Assembly: GCA_016719465.1 (NCBI GenBank)
Contig: JADJYY010000010.1
Location: 1-64,000, forward strand
Length of the DNA: 64,000 bases
Reading direction: 5' to 3'
DNA from: Hydrogenophilales bacterium
Lineage (GTDB): Bacteria; Pseudomonadota; Gammaproteobacteria; Burkholderiales; Thiobacillaceae
Position 1 is the stretch's first letter. The number at the start of each line of letters is the position of its first letter. A program made the translations under genes and the position numbers. Below are positions 52,385 to 60,949 of the stretch, piece by piece. The notes beneath the pieces are model-generated. The model ran no database searches. It was not told where the DNA came from and was given only the letters and a program-made list of their open reading frames with translations.

Positions 52385-53818
52385 TCAGGCTTTCTTGCGT
52401 TCGCCGACGCGAACGATCTTCATGGTGTTGGTACCGCCGGGCTTGCCGATGGGCTCGCCGATGGTGAGCAGGATCAGGTCGCCGTTGCGCACCGCGCCGC
52501 GTCGCCGAAGCTCATCCTCCGCCTCCGACAGCAACTGGTCGCGTTCGTTGCTGGAAGGCTTGAAATTGACCGGATAGACGCCGCGGAACAGGGTCACCTT
52601 CCTGCGGGTTTCGACCTCCGGCGTCAGGGCGTAGATCGGCACGTGGGTGCTGATGCGGGACATCCACAGGGCCGTGGAGCCGGACTGGGTCATGGCGGCG
52701 ATGGCCTTGATGTTCAGGTGCAGGGCGGTGAAGGCGGCGGACATGGCGATGGCCTCGTCCACCCGCAGGAAACCCTGGTCCATGACGCGGGCGCCGGCCA
52801 TGGAGTCGTACTCCTTCTCCGCCTCCAGGCAGACCCGGTGCATGGCGGAAATGGCTTCCACCGGATATTTGCCGGCGGCGGTCTCGGCGGACAGCATGAC
52901 CGCGTCGGTGCCGTCCAGCACCGCGTTGGCCACGTCGGACACCTCGGCCCGGGTGGGGATGGGGTTCTCGATCATGGACTCCATCATCTGGGTCGCGGTG
53001 ATCACCACCTTGTTCTTTTCCCGCGCCAGCTTGGTCATGCGCTTCTGCAGGGCGGGCACGGCGGCGTCGCCCACTTCCACGCCCAGGTCGCCCCGGGCCA
53101 CCATGATGGCGTCGGAGGCGTTGAGGATTTCATCCAGCGCCTCGATGGCTTCCGCCCGCTCGATCTTGGCCACGATCCAGGCCCGTCCCCCGGCGGCGCG
53201 CAGGATTTCCCGCGCCTGCTGGATATCGGCGGCGGAGCGGGGAAAGGACACCGCCAGGTAATCCGCCTTGATGGCGGCGGCGGTCTTGATGTCCTCGATG
53301 TCCTTCTCGGTCAGGGCCGAGGCGGAAAGCCCCCCGCCCTTGCGGTTGATACCCTTGTTGTTGGACAGCACGCCGCCCTGCACCACCTTGCAGTGGACCT
53401 CGCTGCCCTGGACTTCCTCGACCCACATCTCGATGCGTCCGTCATCCAGCAGCAGGGTGGCTCCCCGGGTCACATCCTTGACCAGGTCCTTGTAATCGAG
53501 TCCGACGCGAGCCTGGTCGCCCAGTTCGCAGGTGGCGTCGAAGATGAACTTGTCGCCCGTCTTCAGGCTGATCTTGCCATCCTTGAACTTGCCGATGCGG
53601 ATCTTGGGGCCTTGCAGGTCCACCAGCACGCCCACGGCGCGGCCCCGGGTCTTGGCCAGGGAACGCACCAACTCGCAGCGCTGTTGATGTTCCTCGGCGC
53701 TGCCGTGGGAGAAATTGAGGCGGACCACGTCCACCCCGCCCTCGATCATCTTGTCCAGCACCTTGGGATCGGAACAGGCGGGACCGAGGGTGGCGACTAT
53801 TTTTGTTCTGCGCAGCAT
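52385..53818 (-). CDS. pyk: Pyruvate kinase
   Basis: A 477-residue enzyme; start at 53818 (MLRRTKIVATLGPA). VDVVRLNFSHGS, IVAKIERAEAIEAL, IMVARGDLGVEV and MMESMIENPIPTRAEVSDV are the active-site motifs, and DAVMLSAETAAGKYP is the metal-binding helix region. It is separated from pgk by a stutter palindrome. It moves carbon from PEP to pyruvate. Confidence 0.95.
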   Translation of the reverse strand: MLRRTKIVATLGPACSDPKVLDKMIEGGVDVVRLNFSHGSAEEHQQRCELVRSLAKTRGRAVGVLVDLQGPKIRIGKFKDGKISLKTGDKFIFDATCELGDQARVGLDYKDLVKDVTRGATLLLDDGRIEMWVEEVQGSEVHCKVVQGGVLSNNKGINRKGGGLSASALTEKDIEDIKTAAAIKADYLAVSFPRSAADIQQAREILRAAGGRAWIVAKIERAEAIEALDEILNASDAIMVARGDLGVEVGDAAVPALQKRMTKLAREKNKVVITATQMMESMIENPIPTRAEVSDVANAVLDGTDAVMLSAETAAGKYPVEAISAMHRVCLEAEKEYDSMAGARVMDQGFLRVDEAIAMSAAFTALHLNIKAIAAMTQSGSTALWMSRISTHVPIYALTPEVETRRKVTLFRGVYPVNFKPSSNERDQLLSEAEDELRRRGAVRNGDLILLTIGEPIGKPGGTNTMKIVRVGERKKA

Positions 53819-53825
53819 GTTTGTT

Positions 53826-53913
53826 GCGGGAAACGAGAAACGGGAAACGGGAAACGCAACTGCGTCCGCCTCACACGTTTCCCGTTTCCCGCTTCCCTTT
53901 TCTCGCTTTTCGC
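53826..53913. repeat. Stutter palindrome between pgk and pyk
   Basis: CGGGAAACGGGAAACG (53841-53856) and CGTTTCCCGTTTCCCG (53876-53891) form a perfect 16-bp inverted repeat inside longer degenerate tandem GGGAAAC units. It may form a stem in the polycistronic RNA. Confidence 0.78.
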
Positions 53914-55098
53914 TCAGTTGGCCGCCCGCTTTTCCAGGATATCCACGGCGGGCAGGACCTTGCCCTCCAGATATTCCAGGAAGGCGCCGCCGGCGGTGGA
54001 AATGTAGGACACCTTGTCGTAGATGTCGTACTTCTGGATGGCGGCGATGGTGTCGCCGCCGCCGGCCAGGGTGAAAGCCTTGGTGTTGGCGATGGCCATG
54101 GCGATGGCCTTGGTGCCTTCGCCGAACTGGTCGAATTCGAACACGCCGACCGGGCCGTTCCACACCACGGTGCCGGCCTTCATGATGATGTCGACCAGCT
54201 CCTGGGCCGACTTGGGCCCGATGTCGAAAATCATGTCGTCGTCGGCCACGGCGTCGGCGGCTTTGGCAACGGCGGGTTCGGCGGCGTCGAATTTCTTGCC
54301 ACAGACCACGTCGACGGCGATGGGGATGGTGGCGCCGCGGGCGGTCATCTTGGTGATCAGGGCCTGGGCGGTGGGGATCAGGTCGGCTTCACACAGGGAC
54401 TTGCCGACGTTCTTGCCGGTGGCGGCCAGGAAGGTGTTGGCGATGCCGCCGCCGACCACCAGTTGCTCGCACTTCTCGGACAGGGCTTCCAGCACGGTCA
54501 GCTTGGTGGACACCTTGGAGCCGCCGACGATGGCGACCATGGGCCGGGCCGGGTTGGCCAGGGCCTTGTCCAGGGCTTCCAGTTCCTCGCTCACCAGCTT
54601 GCCGGCGCAGGCGGTGGGAGCGTACTGGGCGATGCCGTAGGTGGAGGCCTCGGCCCGGTGTGCGGTGCCGAAGGCGTCCATGACGAAGACGTCGCACAGG
54701 GCGGCGTATTTGCGGGCGGTTTCCTCGACGTTCTTCTTCTCGCCCTTGTTGACGCGGCAGTTTTCCAGCAGGACGACCTCGCCCTCGGCGACGTCAAAGC
54801 CCCCGTTCACCCAATCCTTGATCAGGCGCACCGGCTTGCCCAGCTTGGCGGCCATCACGTCGGCCACGGGTTGCAGGGAGACCTCGGGGGTCCACTCGCC
54901 TTCGGTGGGACGGCCCAGGTGGGAGGTGACCATGACCCTGGCGCCGGCCTTGAGGGCATGCTCGATGGTGGGCATGGAGGCGGTGATGCGGGCGTCGGAG
55001 GTGACCTTGCCTTCCTTGACGGGCACGTTCAGGTCGGCGCGGATGAAGACGCGCTTGCCCTTCAGGTCCAGGTCGGTCATGCGGAGGAATTTGGCCAT
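53914..55098 (-). CDS. pgk: Phosphoglycerate kinase
   Basis: A 394-residue enzyme. RVFIRADLNVPVKEGKV and TSHLGRPTEG bind 3-phosphoglycerate, AIVGGSKVSTKL and GGGDTIAAIQKYD bind the nucleotide, and WNGPVGVFEFDQFGEGT is the conserved hinge segment. Third gene of the block, between gap and pyk. Confidence 0.96.
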   Translation of the reverse strand: MAKFLRMTDLDLKGKRVFIRADLNVPVKEGKVTSDARITASMPTIEHALKAGARVMVTSHLGRPTEGEWTPEVSLQPVADVMAAKLGKPVRLIKDWVNGGFDVAEGEVVLLENCRVNKGEKKNVEETARKYAALCDVFVMDAFGTAHRAEASTYGIAQYAPTACAGKLVSEELEALDKALANPARPMVAIVGGSKVSTKLTVLEALSEKCEQLVVGGGIANTFLAATGKNVGKSLCEADLIPTAQALITKMTARGATIPIAVDVVCGKKFDAAEPAVAKAADAVADDDMIFDIGPKSAQELVDIIMKAGTVVWNGPVGVFEFDQFGEGTKAIAMAIANTKAFTLAGGGDTIAAIQKYDIYDKVSYISTAGGAFLEYLEGKVLPAVDILEKRAAN

Positions 55099-55169
55099 TG
55101 TTGTGCTCCTTGGAGAGTTAAGCGGTAAGGAATAAGGGGGCCTATGCCTTACAGCTCAGGTTGTTCGGG

Positions 55170-55253
55170 CGTAGGGTGGGTTAGGCCGAAGGCCGTAACC
55201 CACCATGACGCTATTGGCGGGTTACGCCGCTCGCGCGGCTAACCCACCCTACG
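55170..55253. repeat. GTAGGGTGGGTTA-type palindromic element (downstream of gap)
   Basis: Outer arms CGTAGGGTGGGTTA (55170-55183) and TAACCCACCCTACG (55240-55253) with two internal hairpins based on GGGTTA/TAACCC. It lies three bases beyond the gap stop. Confidence 0.75.
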
Positions 55254-55256
55254 GCC

Positions 55257-56255
55257 TTACTTGGCGACGTGCTCCACCAGACGCAGCATGTTGCAGGTGT
55301 AGCCATACTCGTTGTCGTACCAGGCCACGACCTTGACGAAGGTGCCGTCCAGGGCGATGCCGGCTTCGGCGTCGAAGGTGGAAGGCGCGCTGTTGCCGAC
55401 GAAGTCGGTGGAGACCACCTTCTCGTCGGTGTAGCCCAGCACGCCCTTCAGGGCGCCCTGGGAGGCGGCCTTCATGGCGGCGCAGATGTCGGCGTAGGCG
55501 GCTTCCTTGTTCAGTTCCACGGTCAGGTCAACCACGGAGACGTCGGAGGTGGGGACGCGGAAGGCCATGCCGGTGAGCTTCTTGTTCAGCTCGGGCAGCA
55601 CCTTGCCGACGGCCTTGGCGGCGCCGGTGGAGGACGGGATGATGTTTTCCAGGATGCCGCGGCCACCGCGCCAATCCTTCTTGGAGGGTCCGTCCACGGT
55701 CTTCTGGGTGGCGGTGGCGGCATGCACGGTGGTCATCAGGCCGCGCTTGATGCCCCAGTTGTCGTTCAGCACCTTGGCCACGGGAGCCAGGCAGTTGGTG
55801 GTGCAGGAAGCGGCGGACACGATGGTCTGGCCGGCATAGGTGGCGTGGTTCACGCCGTAGACGAACATCGGGGTGTCGTCCTTGGAAGGAGCGGACTGGA
55901 CCACCTTCTTGGCGCCGGCGGCGATGTGGGCCTGGCAGGACTCGGTGGTCAGGAAGAAGCCGGTGCAGTCGATGACGATGTCGGCGCCCACTTCGTTCCA
56001 CTTCAGGTTGGCGGGATCCTTCTCGGCGGTCAGGCGGATGGTCTTGCCGTTGACCTTCAGGTTGTTGCCGTCGACGGCCACGTCACCGTTGAAGCGACCG
56101 TGCACGGAGTCGTACTTCAGCATGTAGGCCAGGTAGTCGGGTTCCAGCAGGTCGTTGATGGCGACCACTTCGATGCCCGGGAAATCCTTGGCGATGGCGC
56201 GGAAAGCCATGCGACCGATACGACCGAAACCATTGATGCCAACTTTGATAGCCAT
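55257..56255 (-). CDS. gap: Glyceraldehyde-3-phosphate dehydrogenase
   Basis: A 332-residue enzyme with the Rossmann start KVGINGFGRIGRM, the catalytic Cys in SAASCTTNCLAP and C-terminal NEYGYTCNMLRL. It has a strong ribosome-binding site (AAAGGAG). Repeat elements of one family lie on both sides of the gene. It works in glycolysis and the Calvin cycle. Confidence 0.96.
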   Translation of the reverse strand: MAIKVGINGFGRIGRMAFRAIAKDFPGIEVVAINDLLEPDYLAYMLKYDSVHGRFNGDVAVDGNNLKVNGKTIRLTAEKDPANLKWNEVGADIVIDCTGFFLTTESCQAHIAAGAKKVVQSAPSKDDTPMFVYGVNHATYAGQTIVSAASCTTNCLAPVAKVLNDNWGIKRGLMTTVHAATATQKTVDGPSKKDWRGGRGILENIIPSSTGAAKAVGKVLPELNKKLTGMAFRVPTSDVSVVDLTVELNKEAAYADICAAMKAASQGALKGVLGYTDEKVVSTDFVGNSAPSTFDAEAGIALDGTFVKVVAWYDNEYGYTCNMLRLVEHVAK

Positions 56256-56275
56256 GCTTAGCTCCTTTTAGAAAA

Positions 56276-56353
56276 GTAGGTCGGGTTAGCGCAGCGTAAC
56301 CCGACATTCATTGCTGTTCGTCGGGTTACGGCCCGCGGCCCAACCCGACCTAC
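56276..56353. repeat. GTAGGTCGGGTT-type palindromic element (upstream of gap)
   Basis: Outer arms GTAGGTCGGGTT (56276-56287) and AACCCGACCTAC (56342-56353) with two inner hairpins based on CGGGTTA/TAACCCG. It sits in the intercistronic gap between tkt and gap, next to the gap ribosome-binding site. Its layout is the same as that of the element at 55170-55253. Confidence 0.75.
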
Positions 56354-56362
56354 GGACTTGAA

Positions 56363-58348
56363 TTACAGAATGCCCTTTACCGTGCTGACCACATTTTCAA
56401 CGGTGAAGCCGAACTCCTTGAACAGCTGGGGAGCCGGGGCGGATTCGCCGAAACGGTCCAGGCCGATCACGGCGCCGCGCAGGCCCACGTACTTCCACCA
56501 GCCGTCGGTGACGCCGGCTTCGATGGCGACCTTGTGCACGGTGGGCAGCAGCACGCTGTCCTTGTAGGCCTTGTCCTGCTTGTCGAACACGTTGGTGGAA
56601 GGCATGGACACCACCCGGGCGGCGATGCCCTCGGCCTTCAGGGCTTCCTGGGCCTTGAGGGCCAGTTCCACTTCCGAACCGGTGGCGATCAGCACCACCT
56701 TGGCATCGGCGGCATCGGACAGCACGTAGCCGCCCTTGCGGATGTCGGCGATCTGGGCGTCGCTGCGCTTGACGAAGGGCAGGTTCTGGCGCGACAGGAT
56801 GTGGCAGCTGGGGCCGTCCTTCTTCTCGACGGAAGCCGCCCAGGCCACCAGGGTCTCGGTGGTGTCGCAGGGGCGCCAGACGGTCATGTTGGGGATCATG
56901 CGCAGGGTGGCGGTCTGTTCCACCGGCTGGTGGGTGGGGCCGTCCTCGCCCAGGCCGATGGAGTCATGGGTGAACACATAGACCACGCGCTGCTTCATCA
57001 GGGCGGACATGCGCAGGGCGTTGCGGGCGTATTCCGAGAACATCAGGAAGGTGCCGCCGAACGGGAAGATGCCGCCGTGCAGGGCCATGCCGTTCATGAT
57101 GTGGCTCATGCCGAACTCGCGCACGCCGTAGGAGATGTAGTTGCCGCCCGGATTGCGGTGCAGGCTGTGGCAGCCGGGCCAGTTGGTCAGGTTGGAGCCG
57201 GTCAGGTCGGCGGAACCGCCGACGCGCTCGGGCAGGGTGGAAACCAGGCGCTCGATGGCCAGTTGGCTGGCCTTGCGGGTGGCGACGGTCTCGGCCTTCT
57301 CCAGGGTGGTGGCCAGGGCCTTGGCGACGCGATCGTTCCAGTCGGCGGGCAGGTCACCCTTCATGCGGCGGGTGAACTCGGCGGCCAGCTCGGGGAATTG
57401 GGCGGAATATTCGGCGAACTTGTTGTTCCACAGCTTCTCCAGGCCCTCGCCCTTGGTCTTGGCATCCCAGCCTTCATAGACATCCTGGGGAATGACGAAG
57501 GGCTCGTGGTTCCAGCCCAGGTGCTTGCGGGTGGCTTCGATTTCCGCGTTGCCCAGGGCGGCGCCGTGCACGTCGTGGGTGCCCTCCTTGTTGGGAGAGC
57601 CCTTGCCGATGATGGTCTTGCAGCAGATCAGGGTGGGCTTGTCGGCGGACTGCTTGGCCTTCTGCACGGCGGCTTCGATGGCGGCGGCGTCATGGCCGTC
57701 CACGTTGGCGACGACGTTCCAGCCGTAGGCTTCGAAGCGCTTGGGGGTGTCGTCGGTGAACCAGCCTTCGGTGTGGCCGTCGATGGAGATGCCGTTGTCG
57801 TCCCAGAAGGCGACCAGCTTGTTGAGCTTCCAGGTGCCGGCCAGGGCGCAGGCCTCGTGGGAGATGCCTTCCATCATGCAGCCGTCGCCCAGGAACACGT
57901 AGGTGTGGTGGTTGACGATGTCGAGGCCGGGCTTGTTGAACTCGTGGGCCATCAGTTTCTCGGCCAGGGCCATGCCCACGGCGTTGGTGATGCCCTGGCC
58001 CAGGGGACCGGTGGTGGTCTCGACGCCCGGGGTGTAGCCGTACTCGGGGTGGCCCGGGGTGCGGGAATGCAGCTGACGGAAGTTCTTGAGGTCGTCGGTG
58101 GTGACGTCGTAGCCGGTCAGGTGCAGCAGGGCATAGATCAGCATGGAGCCGTGGCCGTTGGACAGCACGAAGCGGTCCCGGTCCGGCCACTTGGGGTTGG
58201 CCGGGTTGTGGCGCAGGTGATGGTTCCACAGCACTTCGGAGATTTCGGCCATGCCCATGGGGGCGCCGGGGTGGCCAGAATTGGCTTTCTGCACGGCATC
58301 CATCGCAAGGGCGCGGATGGCATTAGCGAGGTCGGAACGTGTTGCCAT
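56363..58348 (-). CDS. tkt: Transketolase
   Basis: A 661-residue thiamin-diphosphate enzyme. GHPGAPMGMAEISEVLW, FLGDGCMMEGISHEA (ThDP site, GDG), GLGEDGPTHQPVEQ and FGESAPAPQLFKEFGF are present. First gene of the tkt-gap-pgk-pyk-fba block; the promoter should lie in 58349-58683. It serves the pentose phosphate and Calvin cycles. Confidence 0.95.
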   Translation of the reverse strand: MATRSDLANAIRALAMDAVQKANSGHPGAPMGMAEISEVLWNHHLRHNPANPKWPDRDRFVLSNGHGSMLIYALLHLTGYDVTTDDLKNFRQLHSRTPGHPEYGYTPGVETTTGPLGQGITNAVGMALAEKLMAHEFNKPGLDIVNHHTYVFLGDGCMMEGISHEACALAGTWKLNKLVAFWDDNGISIDGHTEGWFTDDTPKRFEAYGWNVVANVDGHDAAAIEAAVQKAKQSADKPTLICCKTIIGKGSPNKEGTHDVHGAALGNAEIEATRKHLGWNHEPFVIPQDVYEGWDAKTKGEGLEKLWNNKFAEYSAQFPELAAEFTRRMKGDLPADWNDRVAKALATTLEKAETVATRKASQLAIERLVSTLPERVGGSADLTGSNLTNWPGCHSLHRNPGGNYISYGVREFGMSHIMNGMALHGGIFPFGGTFLMFSEYARNALRMSALMKQRVVYVFTHDSIGLGEDGPTHQPVEQTATLRMIPNMTVWRPCDTTETLVAWAASVEKKDGPSCHILSRQNLPFVKRSDAQIADIRKGGYVLSDAADAKVVLIATGSEVELALKAQEALKAEGIAARVVSMPSTNVFDKQDKAYKDSVLLPTVHKVAIEAGVTDGWWKYVGLRGAVIGLDRFGESAPAPQLFKEFGFTVENVVSTVKGIL

Positions 58349-58683
58349 GTCTTTGTTTCCTTGAAGAAAAAACCGAAATCTTGGCCCATGGGGGCGGAAA
58401 GTTTTGATTATGTCGTACCGCGCCAGTCATGGGCAAGCCGAGCGGAGACGGTCGGAACCCGCGCGGAATCATGACGAAAGGGGGAATCGCCTTGTTTTTC
58501 GGGGGCGTCAGGCGTGATTCGGGAAAAAATTAAAATATTTTTATATTGCCGGACGGTAATCTTATGGAAACCAGCATTGATGCGGCGCACAACGTCATTC
58601 AGGCTGAATTGCCGAGGGGGTTTTTCCGAAAACCGGGGAAAAGGGCGAAATCCGGACGAGAGCCCCCCGATCCGCCCATACAC
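58349..58683. other. Leader and promoter region of the glycolytic block
   Basis: No gene. The tkt ribosome-binding site (AAGGAA) is next to its start. A distinct AT-rich patch lies at 58519-58552 inside GC-rich DNA and could be a promoter upstream element or a regulator site on the minus strand. No clean CbbR-type site was identified. Confidence 0.4.
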
Positions 58684-59535
58684 CTATACGCCCACCCAGG
58701 ATCTCCATTGGGCCAGCAGATCCGGAGTCAGCGCGGCAAGCACCGAGCGACACCAGGGATCCCCGGAGAGGAAGGCCTCGCCGGCGAGAGAACAGGCCGC
58801 GCCGCCGGACTCGCGCAGGATCAGGCTGCCCGCGGCGTAATCCCAGAGTTTCTGGCCGCCATGAAGATAGATATGCATGCGCCCGGCCGCCACGTAGCAC
58901 CAATCCAGGGTGCTGGCGCCCAGGTTGCGCTGGGAACTGAACGGATGCTCGAAGGCGAGGCGACCGGCCAGGGTGCGATCGATCCGCTTCAGCTCGATGC
59001 CCGCCATGCAGCGGCCCAACTCGGTGGGGGGCGTTTTCAGGGGCAGGCGCTCCCCGTTCATGAAGGCGCCCTGGCCCTCGACGGCATAGAACGCCTCGTC
59101 GGCGCCGGGGTCGTAAACCACGCCCAGCACGCTCTTCCGGTTCCGGATCAGGGCGACGGAAATGGCGAAGAAGGGCAGGCCATTGACGAAGTTGCTGGTG
59201 CCGTCGATGGGATCCACGCACCAGAATCCCTCGTCGCCCAGCGCCCAGACATCCCGCTGTTCGGCGTCGGTCATTTCCTCGCCCAGCATGGGATAGGGCG
59301 CGATGGCCCGCAGGCGTTTGAACAGGGCGTTCTGGGCGGCCACGTCCGCCTCGGTAAGCAGGCTGCCGTCCACCTTGCGCTCGTGGGCCACCTTGAGATA
59401 GCGCGGCATGACCTCCTCCCGGCCGACATCGCGGCAGGCGGCGATGACCTGATCAAGCAAGTCGGCAGCCGGCAGTGGGTCGTCGACAGATTTGCCGACG
59501 ACTGACGACTGACGGCTGGCTACTGGCTTTTCCAT
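58684..59535 (-). CDS. Inositol monophosphatase family protein (possible histidinol-phosphatase)
   Basis: A 283-residue phosphatase. GEEMTDAEQR, WCVDPIDGTSNFVNGLPFF and KLWDYAAGSLILRESGG carry the three metal-binding motifs. It begins at an ATG (59535) inside the end of the upstream gene; the first 25 residues are low-quality and are encoded by CAGTCGT-type tandem repeats. The conserved region starts at DLLDQVIAACRDVG. Substrate not clear: relatives act on inositol phosphate or histidinol phosphate. Confidence 0.85.
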   Translation of the reverse strand: MEKPVASRQSSVVGKSVDDPLPAADLLDQVIAACRDVGREEVMPRYLKVAHERKVDGSLLTEADVAAQNALFKRLRAIAPYPMLGEEMTDAEQRDVWALGDEGFWCVDPIDGTSNFVNGLPFFAISVALIRNRKSVLGVVYDPGADEAFYAVEGQGAFMNGERLPLKTPPTELGRCMAGIELKRIDRTLAGRLAFEHPFSSQRNLGASTLDWCYVAAGRMHIYLHGGQKLWDYAAGSLILRESGGAACSLAGEAFLSGDPWCRSVLAALTPDLLAQWRSWVGV

Positions 59536-60077
59536 TTGATGGAGCATCCCATGCTGGGAATCTGGTCGGCGGGCCCGCGCTGGGTCTCGGCCACCTGCTT
59601 CATGGCCTCGAACAGGTCTCGGCGGACGCCTTCCGGCGCGGTTTCCTTGCGGGATTCGTCCAGGCGGCCCCGGTACTGCAATTCGAGCTTCCGGTTGAAG
59701 CCGAAGAAATCGGGTGTGCACACCGCGCCATAGGCCTTGGCGATGTCCTGGCTTGCGTCCAGCACGTAGGGCATGGGGAAATCCAGGCGTCGAGCCAGCT
59801 CGGCCATGTGGTCGAAGCCGTCCTCGGGATATTCCGTCGGGTCGTTGGACATGACGGCGATGGCGCCGATGCCGTGGCCCCGCAGTTCCCGCGCATCCCG
59901 GACGATGCGCTCGATGACCGCCTGCACGTAGGGACAGTGGTTGCAGATGAACATGAGCAGCAGCCCGTTGGGGCCGGCCACGTCCTTGAGGGTATAGGTC
60001 TTGCCGTCCACGCCGGGCAGGGCGAAATCCACCGCCTTCCAGCCGAAATCGCAGACGGGGGTTTCCATGCGAACCAT
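59520..60077 (-). CDS. Thioredoxin-like AhpC/TSA-family protein
   Basis: A 185-residue protein. FALPGVDGKTYTLKDVAGPNG and LLLMFICNHCPYVQAVIERI (CxxC) are typical of the small redoxin group with DUF-type partners; MSNDPTEYPEDGFD is conserved. The start at 60077 has GGGAG upstream. It shares 16 bases with the next gene. Its redox partner is unknown. Confidence 0.85.
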   Translation of the reverse strand: MVRMETPVCDFGWKAVDFALPGVDGKTYTLKDVAGPNGLLLMFICNHCPYVQAVIERIVRDARELRGHGIGAIAVMSNDPTEYPEDGFDHMAELARRLDFPMPYVLDASQDIAKAYGAVCTPDFFGFNRKLELQYRGRLDESRKETAPEGVRRDLFEAMKQVAETQRGPADQIPSMGCSIKWKSQ

Positions 60078-60137
60078 GCCTTGGCTCCCGTTGATGCATT
60101 CGGCCGGATAATATCACCCCACCCGAGGCCACCCGTG

Positions 60138-60869
60138 ATGCCCCGCTTCCACTGCGACCTGCCCCTGGCGCCCGGCCGCCAGATCGAACTGCCCCTTGAT
60201 GCCGCGCGTCATGCCGTGGGCGCCCTGCGCCTGCGCGACGGGGATGCGGTCACCCTGTTCAACGGCGACGGCGCGGAGTACCCCGCCATCCTGGAATTGC
60301 GCGGCAAGGCCGCGTTCGCGCGCATTACCGGCCGCGCCAACCCCGAGCGGGAGTCGCCCCTGCGCATCACCCTGGCCCAGGGCATCTCCAGCGGCGAGCG
60401 CATGGACCTGACCCTGCAGAAGGCGGTGGAACTGGGCATTTCCGCCATCCAGCCCCTCATGATGCGACGCACGGTGGTCAAGCTCGGCGGCGAGAAGGTG
60501 GACAAGCGCCTGCGCCACTGGCAAGGCGTGGTCATCGCCGCCTGCGAGCAATGCGGCCGCAACCAGGTTCCCCCGGTCCTGGCGATCCAGGACGGCCTGA
60601 TGTGGCTGAAACAGCCCGAGACGCGCGACACGCCCGACCGTTTTCTGCTCGACCCGGAAGGCGATGTCGGACTGGGCGAGTTGGCGCCGCCCGCGGGCCC
60701 GGTCCTGCTGCTGGCCGGACCGGAGGGCGGCTTCGACCCCGTCGAGCGCAAGCTCGCCCTCGCCGCCGGCTTCCGCCGCGTCCGCCTGGGCCCCCGCATC
60801 CTGCGCACCGAGACCGCCGCCCTGGCGGCACTGGCCGCCCTGCAGGCGCGCTGGGGCGATTTCCGATGA
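60138..60869 (+). CDS. rsmE: 16S rRNA (uracil1498-N3)-methyltransferase RsmE
   Basis: A 243-residue SPOUT methyltransferase. The PUA-like N-terminal domain is followed by LAQGISSGERMDLTLQKAVELG, and the knot motif LLLAGPEGGFDPVER with RLGPRILRTETAALAAL binds SAM. The ATG at 60138 lies inside a longer frame; GTG at 60135 is also possible. Confidence 0.93.
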   Translation: MPRFHCDLPLAPGRQIELPLDAARHAVGALRLRDGDAVTLFNGDGAEYPAILELRGKAAFARITGRANPERESPLRITLAQGISSGERMDLTLQKAVELGISAIQPLMMRRTVVKLGGEKVDKRLRHWQGVVIAACEQCGRNQVPPVLAIQDGLMWLKQPETRDTPDRFLLDPEGDVGLGELAPPAGPVLLLAGPEGGFDPVERKLALAAGFRRVRLGPRILRTETAALAALAALQARWGDFR

Positions 60870-60949
60870 CCCATCCTGATCTTGCTCAAGTTTTCCGCCC
60901 CGGGGCCGTAACCCGGGCCACTCACGCACAATTTCCGGAGGGATAAGAC

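Noticed and set aside
56534..58474. 646-residue plus-strand frame across transketolase
   Set aside because: Antisense of a conserved enzyme; composition is Gly/His/Val-rich as in shadow frames.
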